Origin: Oppiella nova
Taxonomy: Eukaryota; Arthropoda; Arachnida; Sarcoptiformes; Oppiidae
Direction: 5' to 3'
Assembly (NCBI GenBank): GCA_905397405.1
Contig: CAJPVJ010000247.1
Location: forward strand, 5,580-30,514
DNA: 24,935 nucleotides
The notes beneath the pieces were generated by a model. The model saw only the letters and a list, made by a program, of their open reading frames with translations. It was not told the origin of the DNA and ran no database searches. Below, one piece after another: positions 1 to 10,347 of this stretch (within the stretch, counting starts at the first letter, position 1; every line of letters begins with the position of its first letter). The translations under genes were made by a program, and so were the position numbers.

Positions 1-6
1 TTTCAG

Positions 7-1578
7 TGCTATTCTACGGAGGAATAGAAGTGACAAAAGAGTACTTCAGTTATCCATATGTTTACAGACTTAGTGTTAAACCATCGGAAAGACTGGATTT
101 ACCGCCGATTACTGTCTGTACGGAAAGGCATGTGTTTTTCGATAAAATGAAAATTAATAAATATTTTAATTTAACCGATAAATATAAATACAAACATAAT
201 GCTAAACAGAATGCTTATTATTTAAGGGAACAATGTTATAAATATTACAAAAATAGTCTTAGAAATACAGAAATCATATGTGATAATTTATTGTATGCCA
301 AAAATTATTATTTAAATAAATTTTATTGGAAATATCAAAATAATTTGTTAGAAAATTATTCATTCAGCGATTTGTACGATAAGTTTACAATAAAAGGCAA
401 TGAATTGATTAGATGTTCGGCAAAATTGCATTCAAAAGAAAAAATAAATTCAAATGACAATAATAGCAGTGATTCTCAAGTAATGACTGATTGTTCGCAA
501 AGTTATGCCGTTTTGGAGACTATTTATGGGAATAAAGACTTCGGAATATGTTTCACGTATTTCTATTCAAATACTGATAACCTGTANTGGAGACTATTTA
601 TGGGAATAAAGACTTCGGAATATGTTTCACGTATTTCTATTCAAATACTGATAACCTGTATCTCATTGACGACGACTTCATTGAGTTTAACATCTCTTAT
701 AACAAATATCAAGATCTTATAATTAATGGCTACTTTGAAACTAATTATACAAAATTTGAACAAAGTATTTACAATGAGGAGAATTCAATAAATCGGCTAT
801 ATTTTGACGATTATTTTGTATTTTATATATTTATTAATAAAATAAGCAAAGAATTTATGCCAACAAAAGAGACGGCAATTAAAACATTAAATTCAGGAAT
901 CACTGGACGTTTAAAGATTACAAAGATTTTTGTGAACTTACTTTCAACACCTTATATGGACTTCTGTACTAATACTGGTATACATTTATTTATTATAATA
1001 TTTTATTTCTTAATTATTATTATTTTTATTAACTATTTCATGAAGGCTTTAGGAATTGTTACATTGAATGTATTGAAAACCTTTACAACACATCATTTGA
1101 ATGTTTACCCAATCCTTACATCAATGAAGAGTTTATTCTTATGAATGCGAGTCAAACACAATATAAAATATGTGGTATTAATCATACAAATACAGATTAT
1201 TCTGTTAATACAAACTATTGTAGAAACAATTGTGCAAAAGATTGCAATGAAATACACTATTCGTTAGAGTTTGGGGACAAAAAGTTTACAGGACTGACTG
1301 AAAGTATTATAAAAATTAAATACAAAAGTTATCAAGAATTTCACTACAATTCTGACAAAAAGTATTCATTCGTTGACTTCCTGTCAAACATCGGAGGACT
1401 CATTGGTTTGTGGTTTGGGATGTCTTTCATAGATACCAGTGCTTTGATTAAGAAAATATTGACCTGTCTGAACTATTTGGCAAACTATTATATCAACACT
1501 AAAGTAACAAAGTTACTAAAAATATTATTTAAAATAATCAAAACCACTGTAACATATAGGGTGACCAGAAGTTTTTGA
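7..1578 (+). CDS. DEG/ENaC channel, domain 1 (5'-partial; 3' end interrupted by a MITE)
   Basis: First of three linked DEG/ENaC (degenerin / epithelial Na+ channel) domains. The window opens on a splice acceptor (tttcag, 1-6), so the exon starts at 7 and the first membrane helix lies upstream. Exons are 7-977 and 1046-1578. The 68-bp intron (ggtata...gaag) joins a split Gly codon and restores the cysteine-rich stretch FRNCYIECIENLYNTSFECL, typical of the family's extracellular domain. A later C-x3-C-x3-D-C pattern (YCRNNCAKDC) and the M2 segment FLSNIGGLIGLWFGMSF, with selectivity filter G-M-S at 1417-1425, follow. A 73-bp perfect duplication around an N (514-660) shifts the frame; without it about 470 residues read through. 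The last residues (RVTRSF, stop 1576-1578) come from the inserted element. Role: sodium or cation conduction at the plasma membrane, gated perhaps by ligand, acid or force; which is not visible. Confidence 0.85.
514..660. repeat. 73-bp perfect duplication around a single N (probable assembly join)
   Basis: Positions 514-586 and 588-660 are identical and separated by one N at 587. The extra 74 bp shifts the DEG/ENaC reading frame. Skipping it rejoins codon 585-586 with base 661 and keeps the frame open to the donor at 978. This is what unmerged overlapping contig ends look like, so a biological duplication is unlikely. Confidence 0.9.
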
Positions 1579-2035
1579 GCCCCAAGGAGGACATTTGCTA
1601 TAAATGCAATGTTATGGGGAGGACGTGAGGAGGACAGGCTACTTTTAAATTTGAATTGATTGTTTGTCTGTATACACTTAAATAACTTAAGATACTTATC
1701 ATATAAATTCGAGATATTCTTACAAACTAATTAAATTTTAAATAATTAACTTTATAAAACTACTATATTTATTGAATACACTTTACTCCAAAAAACAATC
1801 TTTAAACAGTATTTTGTAAAAAATAGTATTGCATTCAATAAAACTACTGGAATTAACACATTTATATACATAAACTTACTATAAAACACATAAAATTAGC
1901 AAAAAAAGAGGAATTCTATGCAATTTATGTTCAAGGAGGACATCTTAACGTCCTCCTCAGACACCGGGGAGGACAGTGTTCTGAAAGGTCCAAAGGAGGA
2001 CAATCCTCCCCACGGAGGACGTTCTGGTCACCTTA
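1557..2035. mobile_element. Short non-autonomous DNA transposon (MITE), hAT-like ends, inside the DEG/ENaC gene
   Basis: The ends are inverted repeats: TAGGGTGACCAGAA on the left and, reverse-complemented, TAAGGTGACCAGAA on the right (one mismatch in 14). The flanks carry a direct repeat GTAACATA at 1549-1556 and 2036-2043, an 8-bp target duplication. Eight bp and a TARGG start suit hAT elements, but this is inference. The subterminal parts hold many copies of GGAGGAC or its complement (near 1585, 1618, 1628, 1935, 1970, 1995, 2014), as expected of transposase-binding repeats. No ORF is present. Element plus duplication is 487 bp, which is 1 modulo 3 and exactly explains the frame difference between the coding regions on either side. 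Confidence 0.85.
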
Positions 2036-4837
2036 GTAACATATCTTGAAAAATTGAACTGGACAAAAATTTTAGTTGTATTGACACTGCCTATAATATT
2101 AATACAAATTCATGAATTAACAAATAACTACTTGAAATACTCGACACAAACATCGATAAGAATTCTGGATTTAAAACCAATGAAAACAAATGAGATTCCG
2201 TTGCAATCGATTCCGGCTATAACTCTATGCTATGAAAACATATTTCAAGACATTTTATTTGATGAATCATATAAAAAATATTTCAAAAATATTGTTTTTA
2301 AATCACCAGGGGCGTTTAAATTTCAAACACGTTGGTTTGCATCAAAATTACCTAAAATTAATAGCAATGATACCTATATTAATAACATTACTAAACATTA
2401 CTTAATACACTCAGCCATAAAATATGTTGAATTGCTATTTCAAAACAGTGTAATAAAAAGTATTATTGATAATGAGTCTTATAAACAGTTTATTAAAACA
2501 TATTTAGATGTAAATGATCGAGACGATTTTAACAGAAATATCATTCAAATAAATAATAACTACATAAATGCATCAAATAATGAAATAAGTTTTTATTCAA
2601 GTTTTATATATTGTTTTAATAATGAGAAAAGTATTTGTAAATTATTAAGTCAAATATCATCACCATTGGGAAAATGTAATACATTGTACGCAAATGTTAG
2701 TAAAAATACTAATTTACTTGGTAAAAAATCATTTAATTTAAAGTTGCTTGCAAATTTTATTGAAGTGTTGGGCACTGATAGCGATTACAATAAAATTAGT
2801 TTTTTGAAAAAGAAATTCATTATTCATTCGCAGAATTCATTGCCTCTAATGACTGATAGTATGTTTGAATTTAAAGACCACTTAAATGTAGATAATATGA
2901 ATGTTTTAATTAAAATAATTAGATATTCATTCAATCGATTGCCGAAACCATATGACACCCAATGCTATGAATATCCGGAAAATAAAACACAATTTCATTG
3001 TCTGAACAAATGCTATGAAAATGCATACTTGAAATACTATCATTGTATTCCCAAATATAATAGTTTGTTAACTATTCAATTAATGGATAATTATACTAAA
3101 CCTAACGTAATATTTTGCAAAAATTTCTACATTAATATTGATAATCAACTTAATAATCAAATATATAGATATTGCCAACACAAATGTCCTGTCCCATGTA
3201 TTGACACTTTATTTATTACTCGTGTTGTAGATAATGTCTACCTTACTGGCATGACTATCGCCGGTATTATTAGCAACGTGGTGTTTTACAGACTTGAATA
3301 TGATCATAATTATTATCTTGAGATAATTTATTCACCAAAAATATCGTTCATCGGACTAATCATAAGTATCGCCAATATATTGAGTCTATGGCACGGAACC
3401 AGTTTCATTGGTTTATTGAGATATTTCATTGCTTTTACAAAAAATAATATCTTTAAGTCACAAATAATAAATCACTTAAATCTGTTACTGTATGTAAAAT
3501 TTAATAAATATATTTATATCTTAAGAAAACTCAAAGTATATACAAATGTAAGTTTCTAATAACTTTTAGTAACAAGTATAATTATTTTTGTTATTTAATT
3601 TTAGCATAAACTCCGAGCTATACTAACCATAATACTCATCTATCAAATGCTAAACACATCAATAAGTTTCATAGGATTTGAAAAAACTATTAAATTTGAC
3701 GTGAAAAGTATATTAACTGATGATAACTACCCGGTCGTAACACTCATGATAACCATTGAGCATCACGATCTTGCACACACATCTTGTTTATATGAAACCA
3801 TTGAAGAATATTTAAACATAAATAGGCTAGCATATTTAATGAATAGAAATAGTGTATTTACGGCTACTAATGAGCAATTATTTTATAAGCCATACATTAA
3901 CAGAATATTCTCAAACACTTATATCATAGGTATTAATGAATGGCATATAAATAACATGCATTCGTTGGAAGGCTACTATGCTGTCGGATACAAACAAACC
4001 AGAAGTTTATTCATTAATAATTCCCGTTTTAATAATAATAATTATGATTATGATTATAAAAATGTTGCATTCTTGGAGATTAAACAATTAATTAGCAAAA
4101 ATTTTTATATGAATATTCTGTTACATTCACAACCAGTGCCGCACATAAATGAATTAAATGAAGTAGGAGAAAAATCAATTGGCATTAATCATACCCTACT
4201 CATCACCAAAGTATTAAAAACATATTTACCTAAACCCTACGGACAGTGTAGTAATTATAAGGGAATGGGTGATGAAAACAGTGGACAGCCTTTTAATGGC
4301 ATCTCTCATATGCATTGTGTGAGACGTTGTGTCCGATATTTATACGCAAAACAAAATCATCATAAATTTGAGCCAATATTTGTTGACAACTTTTTTCATG
4401 AATTGGATCTTAAACCTGATTTTGTTTATAATATGAGTTTTATTAAACAACTGTCCGGACAAACCTATCGAGACTTAAGACAAAAGTGTTTGAAATACTG
4501 TCCCATAGATTGTCAAGAAGTTGACTACACCTCAAGAGTGGTGTCAAGTGATACACAAATAGGTAATGAGTTTTGGTATAACAAGAGTTCAGAGGACAGG
4601 TATTCAGTAAAGTCATTAGTTTGGGACACCAGTCAACCCATGTATGTCTATCGGGAAGAGTTGGTCATGACTTTCGTCGAGTATTTGATTTATTCCGGAG
4701 GACTCTTAAGCCTATGGTTTGGTGTGAATTGCAAAGACTTTTTTATTTGCATAATTGAAAGTCAATTCTGGGTTTGGGTTCATAATAAATATAATCAACT
4801 AATTGCCGGAAATAGAGTGGAAGTCATTTACAATTAA
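2036..4837 (+). CDS. DEG/ENaC channel, domains 2 and 3 fused in one transcript
   Basis: Exons are 2036-3547 and 3605-4837. Domain 2 (about 500 residues) has an M1 helix (NWTKILVVLTLPIILIQI), an extracellular region with paired cysteines (CLNKCYENAYLKYYHC; YCQHKCPVPC) and an M2 with SLWHGTSF, filter G-T-S at 3395-3403. A strong donor (aat|gtaagt, 3548) and acceptor (ttttag|cat, 3604) form a 57-bp phase-0 intron leading straight into domain 3. Domain 3 (410 codons) begins HKLRAILTIILIYQMLN, its M1. Its cysteines are HCVRRC and CLKYCPIDC, and its M2 reads GGLLSLWFGVNC with filter G-V-N (4721-4729). No ATG precedes M1 of either domain: domain 2 is open back to 1985 inside the MITE, and the first Met of domain 3 (3647) is within M1. 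This supports a multi-domain fusion. After the MITE insertion it is unclear how translation of this part would start. Confidence 0.85.
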
Positions 4838-5148
4838 ATGTAATACATACTGGTAATTATTAATTTGTCTTTAACATTTTTAAAACTATTTTTTTCAATA
4901 CTTTGTTATCATATGTGTATTGAGTTTCACAACCTTATGGTTACCATAATAAATATTTTCATGAAATTCCTGTACAAAAATAAATGTACTGTAATTCATA
5001 ACTTATTGTAAAATGTAAAATAACTTAAGTATATAATGTAAAAACCATTTTGAGTTGTATTTTAATTTATTCTACAGTAAATGTAATAAATTTACAATTT
5101 GTTCAGTTTAATAGTTAATTCAATGCTAAATAAAGTTTAAATAAAACA
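4838..5148. other. 3' flank of the DEG/ENaC gene
   Basis: No coding signal is seen. AATAAA hexamers at 4948-4953 and 4979-4984 are candidate polyadenylation signals, although such hexamers are common in DNA this AT-rich. A possible acceptor (ttgttcag, ending about 5105) precedes the micropeptide candidate. Confidence 0.4.
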
Positions 5149-5235
5149 ATGATTTCTTCAAAGATTTTTGTATCGATTTTGGTGGTCATAACAGTGGCTA
5201 TTGTACTAATAGTAGGATTCGTTGGTGTCATTTAA
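5149..5235 (+). CDS. Candidate 28-residue hydrophobic micropeptide
   Basis: A short ORF begins MISSKIFVSILVVITVA and continues with hydrophobic residues to a TAA at 5233-5235, giving one membrane helix after a single Lys. Its codons (gtg, gtc, gct, ggt) are clearly richer in G and C than the surrounding near-pure A/T DNA, which argues for selection on the peptide. The 3' flank holds a plausible 65-bp intron (caa|gtaggt at 5247 to ttttag at 5311) followed by several AATAAA hexamers, fitting a small-ORF gene. Arthropods have single-helix micropeptides of this size, such as the sarcolamban/phospholamban family, but I see no family-specific residues. It could also be a signal-peptide exon or chance. 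Confidence 0.4.
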   Translation: MISSKIFVSILVVITVAIVLIVGFVGVI

Positions 5236-5311
5236 ATATTAAACAAGTAGGTTACTAAATAAATATATAATAACTGTATTTTTGTACTTTATTTTGTAAA
5301 TTTATTTTTAG

Positions 5312-5746
5312 AGGGAAACTAAAGTAAATCTATTTAATAATGAAAGCAAATGAATGGAGTGAGACTTTATATTGGGAATAATAATGTAAAATGTAGTATA
5401 ATAAACCAACATTAAAATAAATAAAAATTCTAATATTTATAATAAATACAAATATATTTATAAAACATATATTACGATCTATAAAGATCAATAAAATAAA
5501 ATAAAACTTTAAGTTTATTCAAAATAAAAAAAAACTATTAATAATGCTATTAAAATTTATAGATTCATAATACTGTACTGTATGTATAAATATATAAAAT
5601 AATAAATGACACACTGAACTATTATAAAATATTGCATTCAAAATGAATGAATTGTGGCCATCATTTACATTAAGTATCTGATATTTTGTTAAATACTGTA
5701 TACTAGTTATATTAAACCTACAGAATATTTGAGGATTCATTACATA
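5312..5746. other. AT-rich intergenic region upstream of GR gene A
   Basis: Nothing coding is seen on either strand. The DNA is very AT-rich with runs of aataaa-type sequence around 5400-5530. It probably holds the 3' end of the micropeptide transcript and the promoter of GR gene A, but no element can be identified with confidence. Confidence 0.4.
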
Positions 5747-7450
5747 ATGAGTAGATATAATAGAAAACGGTTTAGACAAGTGGTCGAGAATGAGATTAAA
5801 ACTATTGTAAGATTCAATACAAGTTTGAGAAATGACAATAGTAATACTAACTATAATAATAATAATAATGCTGTAAATATTAGAACTAGATCAGATATAT
5901 TTGAGGCAAATCGCATAATAAGTGATGAATATATCATAGAAAGTGCGGGAAGTCATATGTATTTATGTGGCCTGTCATTTTATAAGTTTGGTGACAAACA
6001 AAGATCGCAAATATTTAATCCCATTATTATATTTACTTGTAATATATTGATTGTATTTCGCTCTATTGTATCACTTATGATAACTGAAAATCATAAAAAC
6101 TTTCACAAATTTATTGGCGATTTTGTTGATATACTGGACGCTAAACAACATCTAAATCCTGCATTAATTGTATTTTTTGGACAATGCATTGGACAACAAA
6201 TTATACATTTTTGTCAATACATGACTGATACCCGGCCCGTATATTTACTAGTGTTTGGTATTAATTATATAATATAATTTATATTAATGAAATTAATTAA
6301 AAATAAATAAATAAATTGTTGTCTTGCTGTACAGGTATGCTATCGGGCCGCTACTCACCACAACATGTAGGTCTCAAAACTGAAAAACACGTCAAATCAT
6401 TAGTGAAATTATTAACCATTGGTCTGAGATTATCAAAACTTTATACAATATTGACGCTAAATCTAGGATTTTGTGTATCATTTCTACCGCTATTACTCAC
6501 ATACACTATATTTGAATTAATCATATTTGGCATCCCGTGGACCCTGGTATTTATGATGGCCTTTTTCTACACACTCAACGCATACATGTATCAAATTCTG
6601 TACTTTTATATCATATGCTATTATAGTCGTTGCAAACTTCGGTTCATTAATCATGAGATTAATGACAGAATTAAATATAAGTCAAGAAAATATGTTAAGA
6701 TATTAGACTTGATTTACGAAATGAATGCAATGTATAGAGAAATACATGAATATAACTGTAATTATTGGTCAAAGTTTTCATTACTTAACATTGCATTCAT
6801 GGGTATTATTATCAATCTGTTTCTCTATCAGTCATTATTTGGTGCTATGTTTTGGTTCATTAGACTCCTCTTATTATATATAACTATAGTATTTATTTGT
6901 TTCACAATATTCTACCTATTGCATTCATGGGTATTATTATCAATCTGTTTCTCTATCAGTCATTATTTGGTGCTATGTTTTGGTTCATTAGACTCCTCTT
7001 ATTATATATAACTATAGTATTTATTTGTTTCACAATATTCTACCTTAAAACCAATACAATGGTCTCAAAGGAGGCGTTTAAGTCATATAAACTATTAAAT
7101 AATCTATACATAGATTACACAAAGTGGTCACTGTCTGTAATGTGCCGGCTAAAGGTAATATAGATATTTAACACATGGTAACCTATAGGCTAATGATTTG
7201 ATACGTTTAATATATTTTTATAGATTTCAACATTTATTGAACGATTAGCTCAAAGAAGAATTGGATTTTATTGTTGGAAACTATTTATTATTGACGAGTA
7301 TTTCATTTACCAGGTATGCATTTATTTTTAAAATGTATATTGTATTGTTTTATAATTTTAAATATTTTTTAACAGAGTCTTATTGTGACAGCAATTTATT
7401 TCTTGAAAGTTGTAGAAATATCTATTTATGATAATGGTTATAAGATGTAA
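5747..7450 (+). CDS. Gustatory-receptor-like 7TM protein, gene A
   Basis: Exons are 5747-6257, 6335-7154, 7224-7313 and 7376-7450. The start MSRYNRKRFRQV matches the MSSVNKKRFRDV start of the paralogs; an earlier in-frame start at 5729 lacks this support. Exon 1 carries SAGSHMYLCGLSFYKFGDKQ, a signature of the array, and two membrane segments; exon 2 carries four; exon 4 the last. Exon 3 encodes ISTFIERLAQRRIGFYCWKL, matching the pre-TM7 region of arthropod GRs. Exon 2 contains a perfect 128-bp tandem duplication that shifts the frame; without it, exon 2 is 692 bp as in all paralogs and the protein is 455 residues. It is the most divergent array member and has a longer C-terminus (DNGYKM). 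Likely an odour- or taste-gated cation channel subunit; the ligand is unknown. Confidence 0.8.
6790..7045. repeat. Perfect 128-bp tandem duplication in exon 2 of GR gene A
   Basis: Positions 6790-6917 and 6918-7045 are identical with no spacer. The unit shifts the frame (128 is 2 modulo 3). Removing one copy returns exon 2 to exactly 692 bp, the length in the five other array genes, and restores ...IFYLKTNTMVSKEAFKSY. It is either an assembly artefact or a very recent disabling duplication. Confidence 0.95.
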
Positions 7451-7496
7451 ATAAAATGAAATAATAAAAATAAATTACATTCAAAAGTTTATACAG

Positions 7497-8012
7497 TAAC
7501 ATGATTACGGTACTACTGATTACAGTAAATGCATTTATGAATTTATGAATTTAGTTTTATTGAAAAAACAAAAGTTATTTACAGTACTACAGAATATTCT
7601 GTATTAGCAATTCATCATTAAAATGTTAGTAGTTTGACAGGTAATTATTGATTTAGATATTAGTTTCCTATCTCCGATAATTAATAGCATTATTTTCAAA
7701 ATAATAAACACAATTAAATAATATTTTTCCACAAGAATATCATTAATATTATTACCGTCATACTTAATTTAAAAAAACAATCTTATATTTAACATTGAAA
7801 TGTCTATTGAGAAATACGTATTATGACATTTAGTAAAAATCATCAATAAATTGATGGGCAATATATTAAGCATTATAAATTATAATTTATAATTCAAAAT
7901 AAAATATTTTTATAGAGTTCTGTCTGGAATATAAACTACTACAGGATAATACATACAACTACTACAGGGCAATAAATATTTATAAACAATTATTTATTTT
8001 AAATCATAAAAC
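7497..8012 (+). repeat. Duplicated 5' module upstream of GR gene B
   Basis: This block is nearly identical to 9785-10347 and 12408-12968, each ending at the ATG of a GR gene. It contains the 16-bp palindrome described separately, a block around ttagtttcctatctc, and cacaattaaataatatttttc. It lacks about 24 bp present in the other two copies between two gattac repeats, probably a slippage deletion. The DNA from 7451 to 7496 shows nothing else. Confidence 0.8.
7588..7603. promoter_or_regulatory. Conserved 16-bp palindrome upstream of gene B
   Basis: TACAGAATATTCTGTA is a perfect palindrome 425 bp before the ATG, preceded by another TACAG half-site. The same site occurs upstream of genes C and D at almost the same distance. 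It could bind a dimeric transcription factor. The recent duplication alone could also explain its conservation. Confidence 0.35.
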
Positions 8013-9591
8013 ATGAGTTCAGTTAATAAGAAAAGATTTCGCGATGTAATTAGGAAAGAGATGCTTGAATTGAAAACTATTAATAATATTCAAAACGACA
8101 TTAAAAGTAAACACCAGGGCAGTATTCATATACCAAACAGATTGAAAGTTGTGCAAAAGACTAATGGTATTGATGTCAATCATGTATTAAACGACAAATA
8201 TGTGATCAAAAGTTCCGGAAGTCATCTATATTTGTGCGGACTATTGCTATTCAAATGGGGAGACAAACAGAGATCAAGATTTTATAATCCAATACTCATT
8301 TTGATAATCAATTCACTGTTTGTATTTCGTAGCATTTTAACATTGTTTATACCAGAAACCCATAGTTATTTTCATGTATACCTTGCTGATTTTTCTTACT
8401 TATTGAAAGCTCAGAATCATTTAACACCCGCATTAATGGGGTTTGTTAGCTCAGCTATATTACAACAATTGATTCACATTTACGATTATAGACGCGACAG
8501 ACGACCTAGTTACTTGAATGTGTTTGGTAAATAACAATAGATTTATAATTAAACAAATAGTAATTTTAAAATAATCTCATAAAATTGAAATTAATTTCTT
8601 GCTTTTATTTATAAAAATAGGTGTATTATCTGGTACGAATCCACCAAAATATTTTGGTTTAACAAATGAACTTCATATCAAACATATTCATAAAGTTCTT
8701 AAAATTGGACTAAAAGTACCTAAACTCCTATCGTTTTATATAATTGTTCTTGGGGGCACTATTGCATTTATACCCTTGGTGCTCACTTATAAATGGTATG
8801 AGTTGGTGGTGTTTGGAATTCCCTGGACCCTGGTATCCCTGTTATCGTGGAATTATTCACTTAATTTTTTTTACTATCAAATTCTCTACTTTTATCTCAT
8901 ATGCTATTATATTAAATGCAAACTCAAATATATAAATAATGAGTTGTTTGACAGAATTAAATACAAATCCCGGCAATATTCACATCTATTAAGCATCATC
9001 TATAAATTAAACAAAGTTTACAATGAGATAAATGAGTATAATAACAATTATTGGTCTAAATTCACATTCATTAATATTTTATTCATGGGGATTGTAATTA
9101 ATTTATTCCTATTTGAATCACTATTTAGTGATATGTATTGGTTTGTGAGATTGTTGTTAGCTTATGCTACTGTGCTATTATTATCGGTACAAATATTTTG
9201 CTTTAAAATCAATACAATGGTCTCGAGAAATGCTTTCCACGCATACAAACTATTAAATAACTTATATATTGATTACAATCAGTGGTCGCTATCATTAATG
9301 TCTAGAATTAAAGTAATTGATAAAATTTAGAAATAATTAAGTTTTGAAAACTTAATACTATTTGTTTTTATTTAGATTTCAATTTTCATTGAACGTGTGG
9401 CAATGAAACAAATTGGCTTTTATTGCTGGAAACTATTCATTATTGACGAGTATTTCATTTATCAGGTATATTATCAAAATGTTTTAAATATTTTAAATTA
9501 AATGCTTTTAATAATTTCAATATAGAGTTTGACTATAACTGGAATATATTTTTTGAAAATTGTCGAGATTTCTATTTATAAACATATATGA
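8013..9591 (+). CDS. Gustatory-receptor-like 7TM protein, gene B
   Basis: An intact four-exon gene: 8013-8526, 8621-9312, 9376-9465 and 9526-9591, 453 residues. Introns 2 and 3 are phase 0; intron 1 splits a Gly codon. A soluble N-terminus (about residues 1-90, with KKRFRDVIRKEM and SHLYLCG) is followed by membrane segments near 92-113, 136-155, 206-226, 231-268, 318-338, 344-366 and 433-449. The conserved region near the end of exon 2 is TMVSRNAFHAYKLLNNLYI. Exon 3 (ISIFIERVAMKQIGFYCWKL) and exon 4 (SLTITGIYFLKIVEIS) align with the pre-TM7 and TM7 regions of arthropod gustatory receptors, but the usual TY-x5-QF is degenerate (GIYFLKIVEI). GRs are ligand-gated cation channels of sensory neurons; the ligand here is unknown. 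It is the best representative of the array. Confidence 0.85.
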
Positions 9592-9784
9592 TCAAGCAAA
9601 TTTGTATATTGCGTAAAATAATAATATTATTTAAATTAAATAAAATTTAAATATATAAATTTAATATTTAAAAACAAAAGTCTGTTGTTAATGAAATAAT
9701 AATAAAATTTATTAAAAAAATTTTTGATGAATTTAATTAACTGTATTAAATACTTTATAATTACTTAATTACTAATTACTTAAT
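9592..9784. other. 3' flank of GR gene B
   Basis: AT-rich DNA similar to 11908-12065 and 14553-14640, so it belongs to the duplicated unit. No coding potential is seen. Confidence 0.4.
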
Positions 9785-10347
9785 AATTACTAATAGATTA
9801 CTTGTAAATCCATAACTTATAACATGATTACGGTATTACAGATTATAAAGTGCTTTTGTACCCGGATTACGGTAAATGCATTTATGAATTGAGTTTCACT
9901 GAGAAAACTATTTACAGTACTACAGAATATTCTGTATTAGCAATTCATCATTAAAATGTTAGTGATTTGAAAGGTAATTATTGATTTAGATATTAGTTTC
10001 CTATCTCTGATAATTAATAGCATTATTTTCAAAATAATAAACACAATTAAATAATATTTTTCCACAAGAATATCATTAATATTATTACCGTCATACTTAA
10101 TTTAAAAAAACAATCTTATATTTAACATTGAAATGTCTATTGAGAAATACGTATTATGACATTTAGCAAAAATCATTAATAAATTGTTGGGCAATATATT
10201 AAGCATTATAAATTATAATATATAATTCAAAATAAACTATTTTTATAGAACTTTAGACAATCTGTCTGGAATATAAACTACTACAGGATAATACAGTTTA
10301 TTGACAATAAATATTTATAAACAATTATTAATTTTAAATTATAAAAC
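9785..10347 (+). repeat. Duplicated 5' module upstream of GR gene C
   Basis: This is the second copy of the upstream module, starting at attactaatagattacttg and very similar to 12408-12968 throughout and to 7497-8012 over most of its length. It reaches the ATG of gene C, so regulatory DNA was copied along with the gene. Confidence 0.8.
9921..9936. promoter_or_regulatory. Conserved 16-bp palindrome upstream of gene C
   Basis: A perfect copy of TACAGAATATTCTGTA, 427 bp before the ATG. Confidence 0.35.

Noticed and set aside
3647-4837. Domain 3 as an independent DEG/ENaC gene starting at the ATG at 3647
   Set aside because: That Met is inside M1, which would be cut in half. The reading frame is open upstream to a good acceptor at 3604 with a matching donor at 3548.
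5519-5779. Minus-strand ORF of 86 codons
   Set aside because: It lies in low-complexity AT-rich DNA, overlaps the start of GR gene A, and shows no domain or family resemblance.
8744-8935. + strand ORF of 63 codons, with a similar one at 11068-11259
   Set aside because: Both are out-of-frame shadows inside exon 2 of GR genes B and C. Their similarity follows from the paralogy.
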